This document shows, piece by piece, positions 37,866 to 47,808 of a DNA stretch of 64,000 nucleotides (the first letter of the stretch is position 1; every line of letters begins with the position of its first letter). Where the stretch lies: NCBI GenBank assembly GCA_947579665.1, contig OX388348.1, positions 4,464,001 through 4,528,000 on the forward strand, in the 5' to 3' direction. Below the pieces are notes generated by a model. The model searched no databases. It was given only the letters and a program-made list of their open reading frames with translations, and was not told the DNA's origin. The position numbers and the translations under genes were made by a program. Source of the DNA: Sympetrum striolatum. Taxonomy: Eukaryota; Arthropoda; Insecta; Odonata; Libellulidae.

Positions 37866-39012
37866 TTCATATCTATTATATATAGATGCTTCTCCGGATT
37901 CATTCATGGATATATATACCTATATAGATAGATAGGATACTAATTCACAGCCTAAACTACAAGCGTCATTGGCTTGAAATTTTTACGTCATGTTGGCCAT
38001 AACGTGTAACCTCCAGGAAAAAGCCGACATTGAACCTCGGTGACATGGGTTCGATTCCAGAAGACCCCAAAGTCCCGATTTTCGCCATAAGGATACATGG
38101 TGAAGATTTTCGAAAATTTTTTTGAGGCACTTCCCGGAAAAGTAGAGAGTTTAAGTTCCAGGGATCGCTAGAAGCCGAGCAACTCCAACGTAAATCAGAA
38201 AGACATCACCGAATATGGTCCATGGTTCGATGCTAGGTCGGGGCAAAAATTGGCCATTTAAAATGCATTGCGGCGATTTTGAAGATTTTTTTTGGATCCT
38301 TTTCCGATAACATGGATACTTGAAATTCGGCACGTGGATAGATATCATGAATATATTTCATAATCAAATTTTACATGTTCGCTTATGGTCCTTGGTTCGA
38401 TCCCAGAGAGCCATTTGCACTTCTCAATGCATTTCTTACGGAGATAACGGAAACAAAATTAAGGTACTTCCCGGCAAGCTATCGACTTCAAACTTTGCAA
38501 GATACAAGAACAAGTCTTTACAAATCAAACTGTGCATTCACAGCTTACAATATGTCCTGTGTTCGACACCAGGTGTCTCTGCAATCAGAAGTTGATCCGA
38601 TTTTTAGGCATTATTTTGAAACCTTTCCCAATAATATAGAAATTTGAAATTCGGCATATAGATAGAGATCATAAATAAAATTCTGAAACATATTTTAGAT
38701 TTCCAAGATCGTCCTTGGTTCGAATCCAGAGAGCCATTTACATTCGTGAAAATTAGAACGTCTTTTGAGGCAGTTGTAGCCAATATTTCTGCTTGAATTT
38801 TCACACATAGTTAGAGATGGTGCTCTTCTATTGTGCTTCATAGTAGGTTCACCAGTAAGACCCGGGTTCGATGCCAGACGATGAAATTTCAGCGAATTTT
38901 AAGAAAAATTTCAATCCTTTTGTTTTTCTTATGAGGACCGTCCCGATATTATGCCGATGTGAAATTAGTATTGCCGATCTGCTTGCAGTATGCAAGCTAC
39001 ATTTTACTCGTA
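37865..39012 (+). repeat. array cassette 18, plus-oriented, class I
   Basis: Six cores near 38,049, 38,226, 38,396, 38,563, 38,717 and 38,866. Standard class I spacing in mirror order. Confidence 0.85.
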
Positions 39013-40160
39013 CTTATATATATAGATGCTTCTCCGGATACATTCATATATATAGATACCCAGATACCCAGAGAGGATACAAATTCACAGGCTAAACCAA
39101 AAGCGTCATTGACTTGAAATTTTTACGACGTATTGGCCATAACATGCAACCTCCAGGAAAAAGCCGACTTTGAACCTCGGTATCATAGGTTCGATTCCAG
39201 AAAGCCCCAAAGTCGCGATTTTCCCCATAAGAATACATGGCGGGGATTTTCGAAAATTTTTTTGGGGCACTTCCCGGAAAAGTAGAGAGTTGAAATTCGA
39301 GGGATCGCTAGAAGCCGTGCATATCCAACGTAAATCTTAAAGGCATCGGAAATATGGTCCATGGTTCGATGCTAGGACGTGGCAAATATCGGCCGTTTAA
39401 AATGCATTGTGGCGATTTTTAAGATTTTTGTTGGACTTCTTCCCGATAACATGGAAACTTGAAATTCGGCATGAAGTTGGAGATCAAAAATATATTTCAT
39501 AATCAAATTTTACATATTCGCTGATGGTCCTTGGTTCGATCCCACAGAGCAATATACATTCCTCAATGCATTTCTTATGGAGATAACAGAAAAAGGTTTT
39601 AGGTACTTCCCGGCATGATATCGACTTCAAACTTTGTAGGAAACAAGATGAAGTCCTAATAAGTCATACTGTGCATTCACAGCTACCAATATTTCCTGGG
39701 CTCGACACCAGGCGTCTCTATAATCAGTAAATTATCCGATTTTTAAGAATTAATTTAAACCCCTTCCCAGTAATATTAAAACATGAAATTAGGCATATAG
39801 ATAAAGAACATTGATACATTTGGAAAACATGTTTTAGATTTCCTAAATCGTCCCTGGTTCGAATCCAGAGAGCCATTTACATTATTGAAAAATAAAACGT
39901 CGTTTGAGGCAGTTGGAGCCAATATTTCTGCTTGAATTTTCACACATAGTAAGATATGGTTATTTTCTGTTTTGCTGCATAGTAGGTTCACCGGGAAGGT
40001 GTAGGTTCGATGCCAGACGATTAAATTGCAGCGAATTTTAAGAATATTTTCAATCCCTTTTTTTTTTCTTTTGAGGGCCGTCCCGATATGATGCCGACAT
40101 GAAATTAGTGTTGTCCATCTGCTTGCAGTATGCAAGCTACATTTTAATCGTATATATATA
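39012..40160 (+). repeat. array cassette 19, plus-oriented, class I, right edge
   Basis: Six cores near 39,190, 39,366, 39,536, 39,701, 39,858 and 40,004. It ends in the head hairpin at about 40,115-40,160, beyond which the array stops. Confidence 0.85.
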
Positions 40161-40445
40161 TTAGCGACAAGCTCTAGATTTTCGATCTAATGCAGTAATT
40201 AGCATAGACTTCAGCGAACCCTCTCGTGCGTTTTTGAAGGAGAGATTTTGGAATCATAGGCGGTTTAAAGGTTTTTACGTGGGGTCTTAGATATTCAAAG
40301 AGTGTTTCGTCTGTGAAATTCGTGCAGCTACACAGTGCTTCCAATCTGAATGGATTTGCGAGGCTTTTGTTTAGTAATAATGTTAATGATTCGGGAAAAA
40401 CGATTAGCCTACAGTAAAAATACGAGTGACGCTGTAAATTATTGT
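40161..40445. other. unique DNA between the array and a hAT insertion
   Basis: Shows no B-box cores. A 92-codon open frame on the minus strand (40,174-40,452) looks protein-like in composition but matches no family I know. It ends exactly where the hAT element was inserted, so it may be the broken end of an older reading frame, or chance. Confidence 0.35.
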
Positions 40446-41488
40446 GTATCATCCAGTGGCGGCGCGTGACTAAAAAAACAAGGGGTTCACTTCAAAATTC
40501 GTATATTTTTAAGTGGCCGCGATTATGGTTAAATATTCTGGCTCATACTAGAATATTGCCTCTGCTTACATGGACGCAGTATAATTCACAACAGCCGCGG
40601 ATAAAAGCAGTAGAAATATGAAAATTAATATTTCGGGTTGAATCAATACATGCCTTTGTTGTAAAAAATCCCTATATTCTCGAAAATTGAGTTTTTATTT
40701 AAATTCTCGATTCACATTTCTCCGTATATATTTTTAAAGACCAAAATAAATATTAATATTCAAGTTGTATTTATTTTTCAAAATATCAAATATAATGATA
40801 AGAAAATAAATGAATTACCTTATATTGTTTTTTCAGGGTTAAATTATTTGGCAGGACTGTCACCAAATAATTTTTTTGAGATTAATGCCCCAAATCAAAT
40901 ACACCTATTTTTGCCCAGGTCGCGTCCTTGTCTTTCGCGAAGAGCAAACAAGGGAAACAGTATAGCCCATTGGAAGAGTCGCAGCCACAAATCCAACTGT
41001 TTCTCTCACATACCTATGGCTTAAACACTCGGAAGTATTGCTTACCTTTGCTTCTCTGACTCTGAGATAGGTTCAGCAAAGGAATAGGACTTCTTACTTC
41101 TTTTATTGCACATTTTTCTTAAACAGAAATAGAGGAAAAATTAATCCCTTTCAGAAATTGGACACTATTCTTCATAAAGAGCGAGAAAAACTGTTCACAA
41201 ACAAGTAAGGCAGTTGGTTTACATACTGAATACGCCACAAGCAACCGGTAACTGAATAAGTACACTGGATACGAAAAAATTCCGTAAATTCACAATATTG
41301 CAGCGCATTAGGGGTAGCCATTAGATAGCTGCAGACAACAGTGCATAAAATAACATGCAAAGTAGGCGACACGAATAGCTAGTGCCAAGTTTTGTCGCCT
41401 AGGGACAGTATAAGGCGCCGGCAAATAAGGAAAAAACTCAAATTCTACGCGTGTTAAACTAAAGTCAGGAAGCGTTAAATGCTAGAGT

Positions 41489-41818
41489 TTGGATAAAATG
41501 TTTCTTTTCAGGAATAGAGTTCGGGAAGGTGGCGGGCCCTATGTTCCTCCTCCTCCAGCAATGACTTCGTCAATAGCTAGGCTTTACCATTACTGGAAGG
41601 TATCACAACATCCATCAATTTTCAGCAAATTAATTCTGGCAGATCTTACTTTAACTTCTGATAGTGCTGGCACGGAGAGAGCTGTGTCAATCCATACCTC
41701 ACTTAAATCCAAGAAACAGTTAAGCCTTTTTAGAGAAGCTATAAATTCTAGGATGTACACATCGCAATTAATAGTGTTGGATATTATGACCAAGGACCTG
41801 CTGTTGCCCGTTTTTTAG
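41489..41818 (+). pseudogene. possible hAT transposase C-terminal remnant
   Basis: A 109-codon open stretch includes IARLYHYWKVSQHPSIF and SDSAGTERAVSIHTSLKS. The latter vaguely resembles the hAT dimerisation signature, in which an ER-x-FS motif follows a leucine-rich strand. The match is weak (ERAVS in place of ERSFS), so function is inferred mainly from its place inside a hAT element. Confidence 0.3.
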
Positions 41819-41974
41819 AGATTAAAGAAAGATGAAGAAAAGATGCAGAAACTTATGAAATGCATGAAATTGTTAAAAAGTATTTTGCCAAGTACAACGT
41901 AATTATTTCTTTAAAGAAACAATTAAAAATGAAATATTTTTATAAATTCTTATTTAAAATTAATTATCCATATA

Positions 41975-42740
41975 TATATAGGAGTAAAAGTTGCTTGCAT
42001 ACTGCTAGTATATTGATGATACTAATTTCAAGTCGATATCACATCGGGAAAGTCCTCAAACTTAATTCTACAATCCACCTTTGAAATATACGGTAGAATA
42101 CAAATGGTGCCCCAGCGTCGAACCAATGATCATAAGGTAAAAGATAAATTGTAAATATGAAAGGCTCATTTCTTCTGTTTACATGACTGGCCATATAATT
42201 TTCAATTTCTCGGTAAATGAATCATAAAGAAAATTGAAATTTCCACCATACATTTCAAATGGTAGAGCCGCTTGGTCTCGAGCACAAGACATTTCGTGAG
42301 TTATGAATACATATAACGACCTGGTAGATATAAAACTTATTTAATCCAAAGTTTTATGTTGATATCGTACTGGGATGATCTTAAAATACGATTCCATTAT
42401 CCCCATTTGCAATGCATAAAGGAATGTAAATTGCGCTCTGGAATCGAACCAAGAATAATCATGGAAACGTTAAACAGCGAATATGAAATGTATTTATTAT
42501 CTCTATTCACATGCCGGGTTTTAAGTTTCCATGTCATCGGGAAGACATTTTTAAAAAATCTGAAGAATCGCCACAATACATTTTAAATTGGAGAATATTT
42601 GCCCTGACCTAGCGTCGAACATGGGATAATCTTCGAGGGTGTCTTTATAGTTTTCGTTGAACATACACGGCTTCCAGCGATTCCTCGAATTTCAACTCTC
42701 TAATTTGCCGGAAAGTGCCTAAAACAAATTTCCGAAAATT
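41975..42740 (-). repeat. diverged B-box array fragment inside the hAT element
   Basis: Begins with an altered head (GAGTAAAAGTTGCTTGCATA), then cores near 42,120, 42,443 and 42,614 with a decayed one near 42,280, all in the minus orientation and at the same roughly 165-170-bp pitch. More diverged from the main array than most of its cassettes are from one another. Confidence 0.8.
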
Positions 42741-43068
42741 CTATGAAGCCATTCTCGTCGGCTGTCGCTGCAACGTAGTGCAGCGATCGGCCCATGTTTA
42801 AAGGCCGTATGCCCCTCTTTCCCCTCACCGCTCTTCACCTATAACGCGACGTCACTTCGGGGAGTGAACCTCGCGCGAAGTCAAGCTAGTTGGAACCAAA
42901 AGCGGCAGGAATCGCGACTCAACGAAGGAAAAATTAGGTCCAGTAATTGGTGTTATGGTTATTTGGGTTATGGTAAGAACATTGATTAAAATGAAAATAG
43001 TACAGTAGTTTTCTTAGGGGGTTCAGTGAACCAGTGAACCCAATGGACCCGCCGCCACTGGTATCATC

Positions 43069-43915
43069 TATAATCGAAGTTGGATTCCACTCATCCCTTG
43101 GAGCTTCTATATACACTTTGTGTCTAATTGCTGCCGAGTTTCCTCTGCGGACTGCACCATTTGGCAACCCTGCGGGCACTCGGAAATGGCTTCCAATCTT
43201 CACTGCACTCGAAAACGTAAGTAAAATTGGATTTCTTCTATATTATCCTTGACCCATCATATCTAACGTGAATCTGGTAAGCGTCGGTTATTTCGCCTAT
43301 GATTAAGGCTTGCGGAGAACAGCATTGGAATTTGTTTATCTGTACTTGGTCGGTTATCGGTGCATTATCTGCAATGCTTTTGAGGAAATACAAAAATTCT
43401 GTTTCAGGTCTTTCTTTCTGGGGTCGCGATGCACTGATTGAATTCCTCTCTCTCTCTCGATACCTACCCCAAATTTCGCGTTTAACTTTTTGAAACATTT
43501 TTCGTTCGGATTGAGAGAAGTTGACTTGACAGGTAGCCCATCAATATTTGAGATATTACCGAAATCAAATACTGAATACCTAATTAAAGGATTTGAAAAT
43601 ATTTGCACGCAATTAATGTTTAATATAAGGCGTTGGAAGTAAACATTCCTCTATCTATTAGTCAAAGCTGAAATGCTATTCGGCGTCAATAAGATGCTTT
43701 CATCGTTGATAGTCTTTGATCGCTATTAATTTAGATATACATACGTTCGCTGAGGTCTACCCATTCAAACTGCCCTATCCACACTCGTTTGATCTTTCTC
43801 CTTTCGTTCACCCTCCTCGTACATCCAAACCTTCTCAACACACCTTTAATCGACAGTGCATCATTTATCACTCCAATACGCTCCCTAATATTTACTTAAT
43901 AAAGTTAACTTAAAG
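43069..43915. other. unassigned DNA with two protein-like minus-strand frames
   Basis: Overlapping minus-strand open frames at 43,238-43,498 and 43,354-43,608 and another reaching 43,203. One reads ETEFLYFLKSIADNAP, which faintly recalls a BESS-type C-terminal motif. None is convincing alone. A donor-like gtaagta on the plus strand lies at about 43,216. Confidence 0.25.
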
Positions 43916-44056
43916 GTTCCTTTAGTTTTAAGGAACGTTAAATAAACTTTATAACATACTTAATAACGATTTTATTTATTGATGAAATTCTATTGTACGG
44001 AATCCATAAAATGAAATCATGACAATGATTGGTAATCACTAATTTGCACAACAGTC

Positions 44057-44850
44057 TTACTCCTCCTTGGAAAGTTTGGGTAAGCTATTTTTTGTTGCTG
44101 TTTTAAAAGGCACGATTCCAGGTTTCCCGAAAATAACATCAAACGCTAGTGTTTTCAGCTGATTATACGATTCAGGAATACTTTTTCAGAGGTAAAAAAA
44201 TCAACACATTTTCCTTCTCCAGGTCTTTCAAAGCAGACCACTTGTGCTGAGAACTAAGCTCACATCTCTTTTTCTCTAATATTTCTGTATCAGCAAAACA
44301 GCGTTCAAATTTCGAGCTTCCCAATTATGTGTTTTTTAATTCAGCAATTGAATTTCAAAGCTACCAAAGTCTACATTTAAGAGAAATTTAATTCATTTGC
44401 AGTATCATTAAAATATATTTTTTTTAGCAAAGGCTAACGATGAGTGGTTTTGCTGTTTCTGAATTCCATGAACCATTTGAGAAAAGCTTCCTTCATATTT
44501 AAATGTTTTTTGTTTTGAAATTGCAAATGTTAATATCAGAATTATTTTCTTGGCGATGTTTCAAAAGGCTAGTAAAGTGAATCGCAGTTTTTCTTTTAAA
44601 ATCATGAGCAAAAAGATATAATTTTTTATCGAATGAAATAACTTCTTCTTGCATGAAAATATGAGTTTGCCTCCCCCCGGTGTATACGATTAAGCTTATT
44701 TAGATCAGACGTTGCGTCTACCATGAGTTCAATATTTTTGGATCCACTTACCGTTTGTGAGTTATGGGTAGTGAAAACACTTCTCAAGGGGCCATACTCA
44801 AAGGCCAAAGAGCCGCATGTGGCTCGGGAGCAGCGGTTTGCCGATCACTG
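44057..44850 (-). mobile_element. second hAT element, 3' fragment with one terminus
   Basis: The right end is CAGTGATCGGCAAACCGC (inward from 44,850), followed by CTCCCGAGCCACATGC, a well-known type of hAT terminus. On the minus strand a transposase tail follows with stops: FEIQLLN, WSALKDLEKENVLIF, then LKTLAFDVIFG and a terminal stop at 44,057-44,059. The opposite terminus is not present. Confidence 0.65.
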
Positions 44851-45470
44851 GCTTAGGCCAACTCTGAGTTTACCTGAATAGCTTTTATGAATATAATAGA
44901 TGAAGGAGTTAACTCTCAATGGAGAAAAAAGAAGTAGATTGAATATATTAGTCCAATTTATGAAGAAAAGGGTACTGCACAACTCTTCTTTGGTTATTTC
45001 AATGGAGTACGTCATCGAAAACAAAATCTTCTATGAAGGTCCCAATATCAAACAACGCAACGGATATCTAACAAATTGGTTCCGATTTCCATGGGATGCG
45101 TGCTGTCAAACTTTGACGCGGTTGATTGACTTCTATGGAATCAAGCATGAGAAACAAGATAAGAGGATTAATAAAGATATACAAACATACATCTCAAAGT
45201 TAACGTTTTTGATGTGAAATAAAGTTAGTAGATGTCTTACAAATGATTTATGATGATTTACCGATGATACCGTTATTTTACGACTGTTATTACCACTTAT
45301 CTTATTTTCAGCGGTTTTTTTTATTAACTTTTCGGAAGCTGAGTTCCTTTTTAAGACTAATTGGAAAATCCGTCTTTCCAGTCTAAGGGTAGTATGCAAT
45401 ATATTCGAGCAAAAACAGTGATTGGCAGAGTAACGTTGAAACAACCCGATATCGCCTCTTCCCTACCACC
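44851..45470. other. unassigned DNA
   Basis: Contains a 105-codon plus-strand open frame (44,900-45,217) rich in lysine and asparagine. No family is recognised and a chance frame is possible. Confidence 0.3.
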
Positions 45471-45474
45471 CCAT

Positions 45475-45661
45475 GGCTTTCGCGTAGTCCGCCCTACCCC
45501 AAGGGCCTCCCCATGGCCCGCCCGCCCACATCAGGGCCTCCCAATAGACCGCTTTACCCCCCGGGCCTTCGCGTTGCCCGCCCTATCTCCTTGGCCTCCC
45601 CTGGGCCCGCTCTACTACCCAAGGGCCTTCTCGTGGCCTGCCCTCCCGGGGCCTTCCTTCA
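45475..45661. repeat. GC-rich minisatellite, about 30-bp unit
   Basis: Six to seven imperfect units starting GGCCTTCGCGTTGCCCGCCC or GGCCTCCCCATGGCCCGCCC. It is a sharp GC island in AT-rich surroundings. Because the unit is close to 30 bp, one frame stays open and gives a proline-rich repeat that is unlikely to be a real protein. Confidence 0.85.
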
Positions 45662-45971
45662 TCTACCGACTTGACTTTTATTTATTTAGCCGATGACAAG
45701 TGAGGCCCTTTTCCTTGCCCCAAAGATCTCTCTTAATTTTACAGATATATCACAAGTATAAATACAAAATATATGTGAAAAAAATTACATCCAATTACAG
45801 TTATATAAACACGATAAAATTTTGAAATCAGATATATAAGTAAGATAGAATGAAATTTACATCTACTATTTACAAATATGCATAGATAAATAAATAGATC
45901 ATTCAATACGGAACAAACAATGAATCGATTCATAAAAAATTTAAAAAATCAATGCACAATTATTAAACGTA

Positions 45972-46048
45972 CACTCCTGGCCAAAATTAACGCAGCACCG
46001 GCCGTTAGAATCGCTAGGGAGGTGCTGCGTTAATTTTGGCCAGGAGTG
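45972..46048. mobile_element. 77-bp palindromic MITE, copy 2
   Basis: Same length and nearly the same sequence as 21,718-21,794, with arms CACTCCTGGCCAAAATTAA and complement, flanked by TA. Arms here are perfect apart from the central loop. Confidence 0.87.
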
Positions 46049-46677
46049 TACATTACTACGAATCACATAGAATATTAATAGTTAAATGGATAAAATAGTA
46101 TACATATATAAAGGTCCACAGAATTGTTCAATAGATGGTTCACAGATTAACTTCACTTCATAATTCACGGATTTTATTTATCAAGGAACTGTTTATTTTA
46201 TTCTTTCCCGGCTAAACTTCATCCCGACTCCGTCTCTCGTCGGGTCCCCCAGCGTAGTCTCCGCAAGAAGTCTCCTACGACGTCCTTCAAGAAAAATTAT
46301 ACCCATTTTATTCATCAAAAACAACACTTAGTTACTGATACACATTCGCGGTTATTACAGTAATTAAATCCTGAAAGTTGTAACGCAATATTATTTATAT
46401 ACTCAAAGAGCAAAATCTGCGTGCGTCTTAAATTAGAGAATCACCATATTTCGCTAGTATATTTTTATTAATACAACCGATTTGATAATTAAGAATCTTT
46501 TCTAAACACTATCAACAAAAACTTAATTTGATTGAGTTGAGTAGTCTGCTGTAAGTAAATTAACTATGCGATTAAAAACTTAAGTAAATTATCTTCAATA
46601 AAGCGATATAAGAATCTTAGAGAATGGAACCTTCGCAATAAGGTCAATAAGACCCTGATTGTAGAAATAAATTTATA
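46049..46677. other. unassigned AT-rich DNA
   Basis: No gene or repeat recognised. Confidence 0.4.
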
Positions 46678-46689
46678 ACGAATCTCTTA

Positions 46690-46796
46690 GGCTCCCGGAT
46701 AATGTGGGCAGCGCGTTTGACTCCTGCGTTCAATTCCCGGTGGGAGCTAATGTGCAAAATGACCTAAGCTGTCGAAGCACTTTTAACAATACTACT
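46690..46796 (+). mobile_element. tRNA-derived SINE, 107 bp, with target duplication
   Basis: Starts GGCTCCCGGATAATGTGGG and has a B-box GTTCAATTCCC. A short body ends in an ACTACT-type tail. Twelve-base direct repeats ACGAATCTCTTA flank it (46,678-46,689 and 46,797-46,808), proving insertion by target-primed reverse transcription. Confidence 0.85.
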
Positions 46797-47393
46797 ACGA
46801 ATCTCTTAAACTGCATTTGATTGTAGGAAAAAAAATTCGGACGATAGCATTTACCAAGGACATTTAGTAAACTTTGGGAAAATTCTAGTATCTTATGTAA
46901 TTTACTCTTCTTTCAAAGACAAAAACGTCGATCATAAAAATTAGTAATATTTACTGTAGACAAAATCCAATGAATATATCTACAAATAACTAAAGGTCTG
47001 GAATTTTTATAATTGACGGTTATCATTATTGCGGATGACCTAAGTTGCAATCATCGAAACCGCATTAAAAAGCATATGATCGACCCAAATTTCTTTTGTT
47101 TCTGTTAATTAACATGTTTAAGTTAGAAATTGGTTATGGTCTCGTAAAATGCCTTGACGTCAGAAGCTGCGTCTACTGAAAGAAACTCGATCCGTCTTAA
47201 GCGAAAAGTCGGTAGGGAGATTGATTAGAAACAAGGATATCTATCCTACCTCATATATTTCTCTGCATTCATCTGTATCTAATTAACTAATAAACTTCAG
47301 TTGCGTTTGGTAGTAGAGTGGTATGAAAGACTAAGAAGACGCTCTAGTTTCACTACAAATTCGTGAAAGAATAACGCAAACAAAATAAATATG

Positions 47394-47514
47394 AAGGAAA
47401 GGGTAAATTGCACATAAGGGCATATGCACACAGGAAAAATCCCAAGGAAAAACTGACTTTGAAAAAAGTCTGACGGGGCCGGGAAATTTTTATTCAAGTC
47501 CGTTTTTCCTTGGG
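47394..47514. mobile_element. collapsed head-to-head SINE dimer
   Basis: Flanked by perfect 12-bp direct repeats AAAATAAATATG (47,382-47,393 and 47,515-47,526). The left part matches the minus-oriented SINE body seen at 50,720-50,790, and the right part is a short plus-oriented body end GTCCGTTTTTCCTTGGG. The tRNA-like heads that should lie between are missing. Confidence 0.75.
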
Positions 47515-47784
47515 AAAATAAATATGTTTACAATATTGAACATTGTTTACGAAAAAAAAACCTTGAACTTGTAAAAAGACCTAAATGTTAAAACGGTGCG
47601 AACCAGTGCCAACCATTGTGAACTCTTAAGAATGGAAGTGATTGAAATTTGAGGAAGAATCGACCTTGAGGTGATTCTGTAAAACGTAAGTTCTGCTAAA
47701 AGGAGAAAATGAAAGTAAACTAATCGAAGTATATGGGAAAAGTCAAGGTAATGTTAGAGCTAAAACGGAAGAGATGAGAGGGAA

Positions 47785-47808
47785 ACTCATACAGCGCGCT
47801 GTATGAGT
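47785..47808. repeat. 24-bp perfect palindrome
   Basis: ACTCATACAGCG followed by its exact complement. A second perfect palindrome ATCGCTGCAGCGAT lies about 12 bases downstream. Could be a transposon terminus or a protein-binding site; nothing around it decides. Confidence 0.6.

Larger units (their letters stand above)
21870..40150. repeat. 18-kb array of B-box-like hairpin monomers in six-monomer cassettes
   Basis: About 94 copies of (G)GTTCGANNCC, on one strand or the other, recur every 147-177 bp. Between the cores the monomers have diverged but share CTTGAAATTCGGCATG-like, AATGCATT and poly-T segments. Six successive monomer types form a cassette with period about 1.1 kb. Cassettes begin at a head (TACGAGTAAAATG, then hairpin CTTGCATACTGCAAG) and end at a tip (GAATCCGGAGAAGC with an AT-rich palindrome). 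The core matches the tRNA B-box, and many copies are flanked by 3-5 bp of complementary sequence that differs between monomer types (CCTGG/CCAGG, CCCGG/CCGGG), but no complete tRNA fold is present. I found no transposon insertion within the 18 kb and no credible coding sequence. Possible readings are a satellite with higher-order structure, clustered non-autonomous elements, or a TFIIIC-binding or small-RNA locus. Confidence 0.9.
40454..43060. mobile_element. hAT-superfamily element, 2.6 kb, with perfect target duplication
   Basis: Left end CAGTGGCGGCGCGTGAC and right end (inward) CAGTGGCGGCGGGTCC are inverted repeats. Both are bordered by the 8-bp direct repeat GTATCATC (40,446-40,453 and 43,061-43,068). 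GGGTTCACT strings recur just inside both ends. The interior holds a possible transposase remnant (41,489-41,818) and an 800-bp piece of the B-box array (about 41,975-42,740). It is not full length for an autonomous hAT, and no complete transposase is present. Confidence 0.88.

Noticed and set aside
23186..40135. Dozens of open frames of 60-135 codons in the array, often containing SGIEP, GIEPMT or SNPG strings
   Set aside because: They arise from translating the recurring B-box core in a fixed frame, appear on both strands, differ in length between cassettes and have no domain. They are not genes.
21870..40150. Clustered tRNA genes
   Set aside because: Only the T-arm-like core is present. 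D arm, anticodon arm and acceptor stem cannot be drawn in the units examined.
21870..40150. CRISPR array
   Set aside because: Repeats are diverged, long and inverted in places, in a eukaryotic context without any associated genes.
45361..45696. Proline-rich protein of 111 residues
   Set aside because: It is the translation of a 30-bp minisatellite.
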